Assembly (NCBI GenBank): GCA_905372345.1
Contig: CAJPPE010000006.1
Coordinates: 1-17,739, forward strand
Origin: an uncultured Treponema sp.
GTDB lineage: Bacteria > Spirochaetota > Spirochaetia > Treponematales > Treponemataceae
Length of the DNA: 17,739 nt
Reading direction: 5' to 3'
The position numbers were made by a program, and so were the translations under genes. Positions within the stretch are counted from its first letter, which is position 1; the number at the start of each line of letters is the position of its first letter. Under the pieces are notes generated by a model. That model did not search any database and was not told the DNA's origin. It worked only from the letters and a program-made list of their open reading frames with translations. Positions 1 through 7,915 of the stretch are shown here, piece by piece.

Positions 1-5
1 ATTAC

Positions 6-1022
6 CTATTGCCTGCCTTTTTTGCTGAAGCCTTCAACTCGGGCGGAGGCTTCGACTGTAAAGGGCGTTCTGTCTCCGCGTTTTAGGTAATGATAACCAA
101 GGCCTGCAATCATCGCCGCATTATCCGTACAGAATTTAAGCGAGGGGAAGATGCACTTTAATTCTTTGTGCTCGGCAAGTTTTCCCCTCAACAAAGAATT
201 GGCCGCAACTCCTCCGCCTGCTACTATCGTTTTTAAGCCCGTATCTGTCGAAGCATCTAAAAGGGGCCTGAGCAAAATTTTTACAGCCCTTGTCTGGAAG
301 GCGGCTGCAATGTTCTCGGGCGTTTTTTCAAAGTCCTTATTCCAAAATTGGTCTATCTGATTTATGACGGCGGTTTTTAATCCCGAATAGGAAACATCGT
401 ACTTATGCCCTTCCTTGTGGATTATAGGCATGGGGAAGTTAGCCGCCTTTGGATTTCCGTTTTTGGCGAGTTTGTCGATTACGGCTCCTCCCGGGTATCC
501 CAGATTATAAAACTTGGCAACCTTGTCAAAGGCTTCTCCCGGAGCATCGTCGATTGTGGTACCTAGGACTTCGATGTCATCAAAGTTATTTACCTTGCAG
601 ATAATCGAGTGCCCGCCTGAAACTAAAAGCCCTAGATATGGGTAGGGGATATCATTTTCCAGATGGCTTGCATATAGATGTCCCAGCATGTGATTTACGG
701 CAATAAAGGGCTTATTTGAAGACCATGCAAGGGTTTTTGCAAAGGTAAGCCCCACTAAAAGGGAACCCATGAGCCCAGGCCTTCCGGTGGCGGCGATGCC
801 GTCTATTTCTTCAAGTTTAAGACCGGCTTCGGTCAAGGCTTGTTTTACAACGGGCAAAATCCATTCGGTATGTTTTCGGCTTGCTATTTCGGGAACGACG
901 CCGTTATACATTTTATGAAAAGGAATTTGTGTTGCAACGATATTGCTTAAAATTTTATTTCCGTCCTCGACGACTGCCGCTGCAGTTTCATCGCAAGAGC
1001 TTTCTATTCCTAATATCTTCAT
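6..1022 (-). CDS. tsaD: tRNA N6-adenosine threonylcarbamoyltransferase TsaD
   Basis: TsaD transfers the threonylcarbamoyl group from threonylcarbamoyl-AMP to A37 of ANN-decoding tRNAs, making t6A in the cytoplasm with TsaB and TsaE. The 338-residue product has the usual family length. It shows the N-terminal ASKHA signature GIESSCDETAAAVV (residues 5-18), the metal-binding HMLGH (H111, H115), the nucleotide-binding VSGGHS (134-139), PGEAFDKVAKF (161-171), VAGGGVAANS (267-276) and CTDNAAMIAG with metal ligand D300. The ATG follows the stop codon of the upstream deacetylase gene directly (TAA-ATG), and AAGGG lies 6 bases upstream inside that gene, so the two are translated from one message. Nothing is missing or odd. 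tsaB and tsaE are not in this window. Confidence 0.97.
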   Translation of the reverse strand: MKILGIESSCDETAAAVVEDGNKILSNIVATQIPFHKMYNGVVPEIASRKHTEWILPVVKQALTEAGLKLEEIDGIAATGRPGLMGSLLVGLTFAKTLAWSSNKPFIAVNHMLGHLYASHLENDIPYPYLGLLVSGGHSIICKVNNFDDIEVLGTTIDDAPGEAFDKVAKFYNLGYPGGAVIDKLAKNGNPKAANFPMPIIHKEGHKYDVSYSGLKTAVINQIDQFWNKDFEKTPENIAAAFQTRAVKILLRPLLDASTDTGLKTIVAGGGVAANSLLRGKLAEHKELKCIFPSLKFCTDNAAMIAGLGYHYLKRGDRTPFTVEASARVEGFSKKGRQ

Positions 1023-2195
1023 TTATTTCCCTTTTGATTTTGAAATTGTAGAAAATGTATATCCTTCTTGAGTTAAATCGGAGTACATTTCTTTTAGAAG
1101 GATTGCAAGATCTACGGTAAATACATGGCCTATCATAATCGCTTCACCTCTTTGTGAGGCAATTTCCAAGCCGTCTATAATTTGTTTTTTCATATATGCC
1201 TTATCCCGTTTATTATCAAGGAATACGGCTCTTTCCCAAATGCTCATATTCAGTTTTTTTGCAACTTGAGGAACAACGCTTTTTGAGCTGGTGCGAGAAT
1301 CCAAAAAGTATATGTTTTTTTCCTTGCATAATTCAAGCACTGCCTCCATAGCTTCTTCGTCGGATGTGATAAGAGAGCCCTCGTGGTTATTCATTCCGGC
1401 TATGGGCCCGATTTCTTCCACATTTGAAGCTACAATTTTTTTTATCTCTTCACGGTTCATGCCGGGCTTAACGGCCCCTTCTCCCGGATTTATATTCTGG
1501 TTTACGGCCTGCATCGGCTGATGAAGGATGAGTTCCTTTCCGGCCGCCCTTATTCTTCTTGCCGTTTCTATTGAGTTAGGCAGCTTAGGCAAAACGGCTA
1601 TGGTACATGGAAAGGGTAAATCTAAAAAATACTGTAACTGTTCTAAGTTGTGTCCCGCATCGTCAAACACAAAAATAAGCTTTCCTTTTGAAGGAAGCTC
1701 AGGCAGGTCCTGAATAGGGTAGGCCGAAGCGTCAGGCTCTTGTTCTTGAGGTTTAGGCTTGTCCGTAATTATGGGACTTTCAGGCTTTTTTGCCTTGTTT
1801 TCTTTGTTCGGTTTTTCAATTTCTTTAGGCTGATTTTTTGCGGTCTGAGTTTCAAGTTCTTTAGGCAAATTTTTCGCTGTCTGCGTTTCAGCTTCCTTAG
1901 TTTTTTCGATATGCTTATTTTTTGCCTTGCTTTCTGCAGGCGGCTTTTCGGCAATTTTAGGCTTTTCTTCTTTTATTTTTTCTTGTTCCTTAGCAATTTG
2001 CGTTTTATTCGCTGTTTCATCTTTATTTTTTACTGATGGAATTATAAACAAAAATACGGCGAGCATTATTATACAGACCGCCAAAAAACCGGCTATAGCT
2101 CCGGTATAGTTAATTTTTGACTTTTTTCTTCTTTTTTTTTCGGTTCTTTTTACCGGTTTAGTTGTTTTTCCTGTTTTAGTGCTCTTTTTTGCCAT
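1023..2195 (-). CDS. divergent polysaccharide deacetylase (YibQ/DUF610 family), membrane-anchored
   Basis: With the ATG at 2193-2195 the protein is 390 residues: a very basic cytoplasmic N-terminus (1-28), one membrane segment (about 33-53), a long Lys/Glu/Pro-rich linker (about 57-165) and a C-terminal catalytic-like domain (about 170-385). Domain motifs match the YibQ branch of polysaccharide deacetylases: FVFDDAG (176-181, paired Asp), LHQPMQA, GMNNHEGS (H271), FLDSRTS and IGHVF. The domain should lie outside the cytoplasmic membrane and act on an envelope glycan; the substrate is unknown for the family. The frame stays open 12 codons further to a TTG at 2229-2231, but that TTG is the first half of a consensus -35 box (TTGACA) and the -10 box lies inside the extension, so I reject the longer start. 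No SD precedes the chosen ATG; the transcript is probably leaderless. Confidence 0.85.
   Translation of the reverse strand: MAKKSTKTGKTTKPVKRTEKKRRKKSKINYTGAIAGFLAVCIIMLAVFLFIIPSVKNKDETANKTQIAKEQEKIKEEKPKIAEKPPAESKAKNKHIEKTKEAETQTAKNLPKELETQTAKNQPKEIEKPNKENKAKKPESPIITDKPKPQEQEPDASAYPIQDLPELPSKGKLIFVFDDAGHNLEQLQYFLDLPFPCTIAVLPKLPNSIETARRIRAAGKELILHQPMQAVNQNINPGEGAVKPGMNREEIKKIVASNVEEIGPIAGMNNHEGSLITSDEEAMEAVLELCKEKNIYFLDSRTSSKSVVPQVAKKLNMSIWERAVFLDNKRDKAYMKKQIIDGLEIASQRGEAIMIGHVFTVDLAILLKEMYSDLTQEGYTFSTISKSKGK
1818..1889 (-). repeat. tandem 36-bp in-frame repeat in the deacetylase linker
   Basis: Two adjacent 36-base units (1854-1889 and 1818-1853) encode ETQTAKNLPKEL and ETQTAKNQPKEI, residues 103-126 of the deacetylase. 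They differ at several bases, so the duplication is not recent. The repeat lies in the charged linker, where length variation between strains would be tolerated. Confidence 0.85.
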
Positions 2196-2202
2196 AAGTA
2201 TG

Positions 2203-2231
2203 AAGATAAGCATTAAGAGGGCTTTTGTCAA
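2203..2231 (-). promoter_or_regulatory. promoter of the deacetylase-tsaD operon
   Basis: Reading the minus strand, TTGACA (2231-2226) is followed by 17 bases and TATCTT (2208-2203). The expected start of transcription is at or one base before the A of the ATG at 2195, giving a leaderless mRNA. Confidence 0.75.
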
Positions 2232-2260
2232 TCGGGGAGAATTTTACCCCAATTCGGTAT

Positions 2261-2289
2261 TTGCCAATTCATAGAATTTATGGTATAAT
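2261..2289 (+). promoter_or_regulatory. promoter of the Rpn-family gene
   Basis: TTGCCA (2261-2266), a 17-base spacer and a perfect TATAAT (2284-2289). The start of transcription should be near 2296, giving a leader of about 16 bases that begins almost at the AGGAGG ribosome-binding site. It diverges from the deacetylase promoter; the two -35 boxes are 29 bases apart. Confidence 0.8.
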
Positions 2290-2296
2290 ACTAAAT

Positions 2297-2302
2297 AGGA
2301 GG
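2297..2302 (+). promoter_or_regulatory. Shine-Dalgarno site fixing the Rpn-family start
   Basis: AGGAGG lies 9 bases before the ATG at 2312. It rules out the in-frame start at 2225, which would translate through the promoter. Confidence 0.85.
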
Positions 2303-2311
2303 TACAGGAAA

Positions 2312-3166
2312 ATGGCTAAACATAAACGCTGTTACAAAGATTCGGTTTTTGTCGACCTTTTTAGTGAAGATGAAAAGGCAAAAGAGAATTTTTTATCGCT
2401 TTACAATGCGTTGCATAATACTTCACTTACAGCTGCAGAGCAGTTGAAAAATGTCAGACTTGATCAAGTTCTTTATATGACATTTTATAATGATGTTTCT
2501 TATCTTATAGAAAATAAAATCATAGTTTTGGCGGAGCACCAGTCAACCATCAATCCGAATATGCCTTTACGCTGTCTTGAATATATTAGCCGTCTTTATG
2601 AATCTCTATTTCAATCAAAAGAAAAATACAGCCGGAAACTCCTAAAAATCCCAACGCCTGAATTCTATGTTTTTTACAATGGCGAGGAAGCCTATCCTTG
2701 TGATAAAACTTTGAAACTCTCAGATGCTTTTATAGAAAAGACAACGGAAACTAATCTTGATTTGATCGTTAATGTAATAAACATAAACCGGCAAAACCGC
2801 CATCCGGTATTGGAAAAATGCAAAATGATGCAGGAATATAGTATATTTGTGGAAACAGTAAGAAAATGGAAAGGGAAAGATCCTCAAAATGGCTTTGAAA
2901 AAGCCGTTGAAGAATGTATATCAAACAATATTTTGCGTGAATATTTAAAACGCAAGACTAAGGAGGTGTTGAATATGTTATTAGCCGAATATGATTATGA
3001 AACAGATATAGCCGTACAACGAGCTGAAGAAAGAGAAATAGGTTTCGCCGAAGGCTCTTACCAAACAAAGCTTGAAACGGCTAAGGCTTTTAAGCAATTT
3101 GGCTTTGATATTGCTAAAATAGCTGAAGGAACAGGATTGACTCTAAAAGAAGTGGAGGCTCTATAA
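2312..3166 (+). CDS. Rpn/PD-(D/E)XK nuclease family transposase-like protein
   Basis: The 284-residue protein belongs to the large family annotated as PD-(D/E)XK nuclease transposase or Rpn-type recombination-promoting nuclease. Family members act on DNA in the cytoplasm; Rpn proteins of enterobacteria promote RecA-independent recombination. The nuclease core is visible as NDVSYLIENK (D61) followed by VLAEHQST (E75, Q77), the D...ExQ form of the catalytic motif. A helical C-terminus ends with a helix-turn-helix-like segment, FGFDIAKIAEGTGLTLKEV, common in this family. The protein is full length and the motif intact, so it is not obviously decayed. I see no inverted repeats or target duplication around it. 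It has its own strong promoter and SD and runs towards the histidine kinase gene, 33 bases away. The family label is confident; its biological role is not known. Confidence 0.85.
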   Translation: MAKHKRCYKDSVFVDLFSEDEKAKENFLSLYNALHNTSLTAAEQLKNVRLDQVLYMTFYNDVSYLIENKIIVLAEHQSTINPNMPLRCLEYISRLYESLFQSKEKYSRKLLKIPTPEFYVFYNGEEAYPCDKTLKLSDAFIEKTTETNLDLIVNVININRQNRHPVLEKCKMMQEYSIFVETVRKWKGKDPQNGFEKAVEECISNNILREYLKRKTKEVLNMLLAEYDYETDIAVQRAEEREIGFAEGSYQTKLETAKAFKQFGFDIAKIAEGTGLTLKEVEAL

Positions 3167-3199
3167 GAATCGGCCTTTTTGAAAATAGGTGAAGCCGCT

Positions 3200-5230
3200 C
3201 TACTTTTTATAATATTTTTTTACCATTTCAAAAAGCTGTTTTTTGTTAAAGGGCTTTTTTATTATATCGTTTAAGCCCATAGATTCGCATAATTTTCGTT
3301 CGTTGTCTTGAGAACCGGCGGTACAGGCAATAATGGGTTTTGAATATCCCTTTTCTCTCAAAATTTGTGTAGCTTCGTATCCGTTGATGCCGGGCATCTG
3401 TATGTCCATAAATATAATGTCAAAGCCTTCTTTTGATGCTTCTTCAATAGCGTGTTCCCCGTCATTTGCCGTGCTTACAATACAGTCAGCTTTTTCCAAA
3501 ATAATCTTTAATAATTTTTGGTTTACGGGATGATCGTCTACAACTAAAACCTTACAGCCGAAAAAGTTGCTTTCATCGGTATTATGTGTATGCTCGGTTT
3601 GTTGACTTTGAGCTCCTGCTTCAACCGGCTCAAGTTCCGAAATATCGTCTTTTTCGGAAGATGATGCGAATTTTCTATAGAGATCGTTAATCAGATGGAA
3701 TACTATTCTTGATTTTAAGGGCTTATAAAGATAGCCGTCGAACCACTCTAAAAGTTTCATCTTTGCATCTCTTCCGAGGCTGCCTTCAGGAATCATCAAA
3801 AAGAGTTTTGAGTCCGCAAGAGTATTATCATTGTGAATTTCCGCTCCCAGCCGCCATCCGTCCATTTTCGGCATAACCATATCTATGAATACCACATTGA
3901 AAGGGGTTTTATGTTCGGCTGCCGTTTTCATAATTTCGATTGCCTGCTCACCGGAGCTTACCAAGGTTATATCTTCAAAACCGAATTTAAAAAGCATTCT
4001 CTTTAAAATAGAGCGGGTTTGCATATTATCATCGACGATTAAAAATCTGGTCTTCTTATCAAGCAATGTGCTTTCCTGAGGAGCTTTTTTCTTTGATGGT
4101 AGCAATGGAACTTTAAACCAAAAGATAGAACCTCTGGGAATATTATCTTTTATGCCTATTTCGCCCTTCATCATTGTTATAATATTTTTAGAAATTGCAA
4201 GTCCTAATCCGGTTCCTCCGTACTTTCTGTTTATTGCAGCATTTCCCTGGTAAAAAGATTTAAATATTTTTCCTTTTTGTTCATCATTGACTCCTATTCC
4301 CGTATCTGCAACTTCAAAAAGAATAAAAAACCGGTTTTCCTCATCGGTATCGTTTGTTTCGGTTTCAAAAATTAATTTTACTGAGACCGAAACATAGCCT
4401 GTTTCGGTAAATTTAACTGCATTTTTTACAAAGTTTAAAAGAACCTGCTGCAGTCTTGCAGGATCGCCGTATATGAAATCGGGAATTTTATCGCTTATAT
4501 CTACGACAATTTCCAGACCCTTTTTGTGGGCTTCCATCGAGATTAGATCAACGGTTTGTTCTACTGAATCGGTCAGGTTAAAAATCGTTTTTTCCATTGT
4601 CATATTCCCGCTTTCAAGTTTTGAAAAATCCAAAATATCGTTTACGAGTGCAAGCAAAACTTCGGCACTAAAGTTTACCTGACGGGTATATTCGCTCTGC
4701 TCTTCATCTAAGTTTGTATCTTTTATAAGCTCCATCATGCCTATTATAGTTTGGATTGGTGTTCTTATTTCATGACTTACATTGGCCAAAAAAAGGCTTC
4801 TCATACTGTTTGCTTTTTCGGCATCCTGTTTTGCAATTATCAAAAATTCTTCTTTTAGTTTTTGTTTGGTAATGTCATCGATAGTTACAAAAAAAGTGCC
4901 GTCATTTTGTCGAGTATAACTGAATTTTAAAGTTGTCTTATCCGAAAGATTTGGAGCCTTATCGAATTTGGCTTCAAAGACTGCCGTTTTGGGATTGTTT
5001 TTTATAAATACGGAAAGTCTAATATACTCTTCTTCAGATAAGACTTTTTTTACATAATCGTGTACTGGCTCTTTTGTATTTTTAACTAAGTAGTCCGGTA
5101 AAAGTTTTTCAGCTTCAGGGCTCCAAAAAAGAGGAACATAATTGTGTGAAAAAATTATATACGCTATGTTTGAGTCGGCTAAATATTTTCCCAGTTTAAA
5201 ATTTGAAATACTTTTATTAAAGAGAGGCAC
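3200..5230 (-). CDS. soluble hybrid histidine kinase with two receiver domains
   Basis: The 676-residue protein has no membrane segment. Order: a PAS-like N-terminal region (about 18-125), HisKA with FLANVSHEIRTP (H153), HATPase with the N box (LLNFVKNAVKF, 264-274), G1 (DTGIG, 309-313) and G2 (GGTGLGLAIS, 338-347), then receiver 1 (393-520: D400/D401, phospho-site D450, K503) and receiver 2 (558-675: D565/D566, D609, K659). Receiver 1 lacks the usual Thr/Ser after strand 4 (LFLMIPEG), so its switch may be altered. An internal signal is likely. The start is GTG at 5228-5230, supported by GGAGG (5240-5244) 9 bases upstream; it overlaps the 3' end of the upstream regulator gene by 14 bases, implying coupled translation and a working pair. 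There is no HPt domain or DNA-binding output. Confidence 0.9.
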   Translation of the reverse strand: MPLFNKSISNFKLGKYLADSNIAYIIFSHNYVPLFWSPEAEKLLPDYLVKNTKEPVHDYVKKVLSEEEYIRLSVFIKNNPKTAVFEAKFDKAPNLSDKTTLKFSYTRQNDGTFFVTIDDITKQKLKEEFLIIAKQDAEKANSMRSLFLANVSHEIRTPIQTIIGMMELIKDTNLDEEQSEYTRQVNFSAEVLLALVNDILDFSKLESGNMTMEKTIFNLTDSVEQTVDLISMEAHKKGLEIVVDISDKIPDFIYGDPARLQQVLLNFVKNAVKFTETGYVSVSVKLIFETETNDTDEENRFFILFEVADTGIGVNDEQKGKIFKSFYQGNAAINRKYGGTGLGLAISKNIITMMKGEIGIKDNIPRGSIFWFKVPLLPSKKKAPQESTLLDKKTRFLIVDDNMQTRSILKRMLFKFGFEDITLVSSGEQAIEIMKTAAEHKTPFNVVFIDMVMPKMDGWRLGAEIHNDNTLADSKLFLMIPEGSLGRDAKMKLLEWFDGYLYKPLKSRIVFHLINDLYRKFASSSEKDDISELEPVEAGAQSQQTEHTHNTDESNFFGCKVLVVDDHPVNQKLLKIILEKADCIVSTANDGEHAIEEASKEGFDIIFMDIQMPGINGYEATQILREKGYSKPIIACTAGSQDNERKLCESMGLNDIIKKPFNKKQLFEMVKKYYKK

Positions 5231-6431
5231 CTAAAACTTCCTCCATCTTGCGTAAAACAGTTTCTTTTTTTATAGGTTTTAGTATGTATCTTTTAGCTCC
5301 TTTTTCGAGAGCTTGAATAACCGTATCTCTTTGTGTTACGGAAGATAAAATAACAAAAGGTGTTGTAATGCCGTTCTTTTTTGCTTCAATTAAAACATCT
5401 ATGCCGCTCATTCCCGGCATAATCATATCTAAAAAAATAACATCGTAAACATCATTTTTTACTTTATTTAAAAAATCTTCTCCGTTTTCAAAAAGGTCTA
5501 CTTTTGAATTTATACCGGAAAAAATAGCTGTCATCATTTTGCGTATCAGTAAATCATCATCTACTACAGCTATAGAGAGCTTTTCGGCTGTGTCCAGCTT
5601 AAAACGGGTTTCAAGGTTGCTCGTGCTGTCGTTGCGTTCATTATCGGCGGTCAGCATTGTCTGTGTTACGGCTCTCTTGTCTTCCATTTTTGTAAGAAGA
5701 GCCGAAAGAGCTTCACCTAAAGAGCCTACAACTTCTATCTTTCCGTAATCGGGATTTTGTGAAAAGAAATCTCTTGCAAACTGATTCATTGTCAGTAGTT
5801 TTACATTTTTAGGAGAAACAACTTTAACTGCTAAGATGTTATCGATCAAATATTCCAAGTTGGTTGTATCGGCATAGGTTAAATTTAAATCGGTCAATAT
5901 AATCAAAATTTTAGCTTCAGCAAGTTTATAGGATTCAATTAATTCCATTATTCTAAATTGAAGAAGCTCAAGTTTATCTCTGTTAAGGCCTTGTGCCAAT
6001 TCTATAAATATAACGTCTTCATTTACCCGCGTTTCGAGAATACAAGGTGTGGGATCCATTGGAAATGTTGTGCCTAAAATGATACCTATTGAGGATAACA
6101 ACTCATCAACTCTTACAGGCTTTGATAAAACCTTTTTTACTCCATACGAGGCCAATAAAGATATGTCAACTTTGGCTATTTTTCTTCCCAATACTATTGA
6201 AGGAATTGGAGCAAAAGTAGGTGTTTTTTGTTTTTCGGCAAAAAAATTAAATAGAGCATCTCTGCTGAAACTGTAATCGATTATTATCAGCATTACAGGC
6301 TGCTGCTTTATAATATTCATGGCTTCCATAACTGTTTCGGCATAGATGACATAAATACCTACATCTTGTAATTTTTTTGCAATATAATAGCGTAAAGTAG
6401 GGGCTATCCCTATCAATAAAACCTGTTTCAT
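5217..6431 (-). CDS. three-domain regulator: pseudo-receiver, STAS-like domain, receiver
   Basis: The 404-residue protein starts at ATG 6429-6431. Residues 1-120 look like a receiver (IIIDYSF with D52, LSKPV with K104), but the acidic pair after strand 1 is absent (VLLIGIAP), so phosphorylation is doubtful. Residues about 130-250 follow the strand-helix pattern of STAS (anti-sigma-factor antagonist) domains: ILIILTDLNLTYADTTNL resembles the STAS signature with D188 and T189 at the switch site, followed by VKLLTMNQFARDFF and a final helix. Residues 285-402 are a complete receiver: VVDDD (289-293), phospho-site D335 in FLDMIMPG, S363/S364, K385. There is no DNA-binding or enzymatic output, so signalling probably works by protein contact, perhaps partner switching. 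The gene is co-transcribed with the hybrid kinase. The STAS call is from pattern alone and less sure than the C-terminal receiver. Confidence 0.85.
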   Translation of the reverse strand: MKQVLLIGIAPTLRYYIAKKLQDVGIYVIYAETVMEAMNIIKQQPVMLIIIDYSFSRDALFNFFAEKQKTPTFAPIPSIVLGRKIAKVDISLLASYGVKKVLSKPVRVDELLSSIGIILGTTFPMDPTPCILETRVNEDVIFIELAQGLNRDKLELLQFRIMELIESYKLAEAKILIILTDLNLTYADTTNLEYLIDNILAVKVVSPKNVKLLTMNQFARDFFSQNPDYGKIEVVGSLGEALSALLTKMEDKRAVTQTMLTADNERNDSTSNLETRFKLDTAEKLSIAVVDDDLLIRKMMTAIFSGINSKVDLFENGEDFLNKVKNDVYDVIFLDMIMPGMSGIDVLIEAKKNGITTPFVILSSVTQRDTVIQALEKGAKRYILKPIKKETVLRKMEEVLGASL

Positions 6432-6437
6432 GCTATT

Positions 6438-6446
6438 ATTGTATCA
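6438..6446 (-). promoter_or_regulatory. extended -10 promoter of the regulator-kinase operon
   Basis: On the minus strand TGATACAAT (6446-6438) is an extended -10 element. The base 17 upstream offers only TAGATA as a -35, which is poor, as expected for extended -10 promoters. Six bases (6437-6432) separate it from the ATG, so transcription should begin at the start codon. Confidence 0.6.
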
Positions 6447-6449
6447 TAT

Positions 6450-6478
6450 TTGAATAATATTATCTAGTTGGGTACAAA
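6450..6478 (+). promoter_or_regulatory. promoter of the DJ-1/methyltransferase operon
   Basis: TTGAAT (6450-6455), a 17-base spacer and TACAAA (6473-6478). It lies back to back with the regulator-operon promoter; the -10 of one is only a few bases from the -35 of the other, so polymerases should interfere. Expected start near 6485. Confidence 0.6.
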
Positions 6479-6506
6479 TTGGTTATTTTGTAAATTGGAG
6501 GAACGG

Positions 6507-7061
6507 ATGAAAAAAGCTTTTTTATTTTTGGCAAACGGGTTTGAAGAGGTTGAGGCCCTTACGCCTATAGATTATTTAAGAAGAGCCGGTATAAATTTAA
6601 TTACTGTCGGCGTTGAAGGGAAGACTATAGTTTCTTCTCACAAGGTTCCTATAACCTGCGATATTGTGTTGGAAGAAGCCATGCAAAATGAAGAAGAGCT
6701 GATAGCCGTTATTCTTCCCGGAGGTCTTCCTAACAGCAGTACTTTGGCCGGAACGGAAGCCGTTAAAGATTTTGTAAAAAAGACCCTTGCAAGCGGGGGA
6801 ATTGCCGCTGCAATCTGTGCGGCTCCGGCCCTCGCCCTAGGCTCTTGGGGGCTTTTAGAAGGAAAGAACTATACCTGCTACCCCGGTATGGGACAGGATT
6901 TGAGTACAAAACCCAAGGCCGGAGAGCGTGTCATAAGAGACGGAAATATAATAACGGCCTGCGCAGCAGGAGCTGCCGAAGAATTTGCCTTTGCTATTGT
7001 AGAAGCTATTTGCGGAAAAATCGCATTAAATAAACTTAAAACCGAGGTGGTATCACGATAA
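6507..7061 (+). CDS. DJ-1/PfpI (YajL/ThiJ-like) family protein
   Basis: The 184-residue protein matches DJ-1 family length and motifs. GFEEVEALTPIDYLRRAGI (11-29) carries the conserved nucleophile-elbow Glu (E16, equal to E18 of human DJ-1), and AAICAAPALAL carries the reactive Cys (C104, equal to C106). VILPGGLPNS and the C-terminal ITACAAGAAEEFAFAIVEAI also fit. Members are cytoplasmic and are linked to oxidative-stress protection, chaperone or glyoxalase-like activities; which applies here cannot be read from sequence. The start ATG is set by GGAGG (6497-6501) 5 bases upstream; the longer in-frame TTG at 6468 lies within the promoter region. The stop codon overlaps the next gene's ATG by one base (TAATG), so the two genes are translationally coupled. 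Confidence 0.9.
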   Translation: MKKAFLFLANGFEEVEALTPIDYLRRAGINLITVGVEGKTIVSSHKVPITCDIVLEEAMQNEEELIAVILPGGLPNSSTLAGTEAVKDFVKKTLASGGIAAAICAAPALALGSWGLLEGKNYTCYPGMGQDLSTKPKAGERVIRDGNIITACAAGAAEEFAFAIVEAICGKIALNKLKTEVVSR

Positions 7062-7822
7062 TGGGAAAACTTGCAGATTGGTTTGAAAACGAAACTTTTT
7101 GGGCGGAGTATGCTCCGATTATGTTTGATACGCAGAGGTGGGCTGAGGCTCCTACCGTTGCGAAGTCTGTTTTAAGGATAATAGGTGTTCCTGTGGATAA
7201 TGCAGGAATTTCAATCTTGGATGCGGGCTGCGGCCCAGGAAGGATTGCCATCGAGCTTGCGATAAGAAAGGCTAAGGTTACAGGCATCGACTTAATCCGC
7301 CCCTTTTTAAATGCGGCTATGGATTCGGCCCAAGATGAAGGTGTCGACATAGAGCTGATTCAGGGGGATTTGCGTAAATTTGTCCGGCCTGAAGCCTTTG
7401 ATGCCGCGATAAGCATGTATACCAGCTTCGGGTATTGCAGCACAATCGAAGAAGATATGCAAATCTTAAAAAACATAGCCCAATCCATAAAGCCGAACGG
7501 CTGGTTCATTCTCGAGATGACGGGTCGTGAAATTGCCGTGCGCGATTTTACCGAAGGCGAATGGTTTGAGCGGGGCGGTTTTACGGTCTTAACCGAATAT
7601 TCCGTTGAAGGAGCTTGGGAAGGTTTACGCTCCCGCTGGATTCTTTATGATGAGCAGGGCAGGAAGGCCGACCACAGCTATGTTCAGCGTCTTTATTCCG
7701 CAGTGGAGTTAAAAAGGCTTATGTTAGCAGCCGGTTTTTCTTCGGTAGAAATATACGGCGATTTTGATTTTTCTCCCTATAACGAAAAGGCGAGAACGAT
7801 GGTGCTCATAGCGAGAAAGTAG
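7061..7822 (+). CDS. class I SAM-dependent methyltransferase
   Basis: The 253-residue protein has a Rossmann-fold methyltransferase core: motif I ILDAGCGPGR (52-61), VTGIDL with the acidic residue that binds the SAM ribose, and a post-motif NGWFILEM strand. An N-terminal helical cap precedes motif I and a variable insert (about 165-225) probably shapes the substrate pocket. No motif singles out RNA, DNA, protein or small-molecule substrates, so the substrate is unknown. GAGGTGG at 7044-7050 lies 10 bases before the ATG, which overlaps the stop of the DJ-1 gene. A promoter for the next unit follows, so this gene ends the operon. No clear intrinsic terminator is visible after it. Confidence 0.88.
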   Translation: MGKLADWFENETFWAEYAPIMFDTQRWAEAPTVAKSVLRIIGVPVDNAGISILDAGCGPGRIAIELAIRKAKVTGIDLIRPFLNAAMDSAQDEGVDIELIQGDLRKFVRPEAFDAAISMYTSFGYCSTIEEDMQILKNIAQSIKPNGWFILEMTGREIAVRDFTEGEWFERGGFTVLTEYSVEGAWEGLRSRWILYDEQGRKADHSYVQRLYSAVELKRLMLAAGFSSVEIYGDFDFSPYNEKARTMVLIARK

Positions 7823-7843
7823 CTTTATTTTTCTATAAAATAC

Positions 7844-7872
7844 TTGTATATCACGTAAATTATTGATATATT
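7844..7872 (+). promoter_or_regulatory. promoter of the ODP-chemoreceptor unit
   Basis: TTGTAT (7844-7849), a 17-base spacer and TATATT (7867-7872), with TG one base before the -10 (extended -10). The expected start is near 7879, giving a leader of about 37 bases ending in AAGGAG (7903-7908), 7 bases before the ATG. Confidence 0.65.
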
Positions 7873-7915
7873 GTATTTCGTAAATTTTAGTTGGCTCACA
7901 ATAAGGAGTTTTGAT

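Noticed and set aside
1740..2036. 98-codon plus-strand ORF rich in Phe, Arg and Leu
   Set aside because: It is the reverse image of the Lys/Glu-rich linker of the deacetylase; its composition is explained by that gene.
3167..3199. Bidirectional terminator between the Rpn gene and the kinase gene
   Set aside because: Only a 4-bp CGGC/GCCG stem with a large loop can be drawn; this is too weak to call.
7036..7350. 104-codon minus-strand ORF
   Set aside because: It is antisense to the DJ-1/methyltransferase junction, where both genes have clear motifs and coupled translation.
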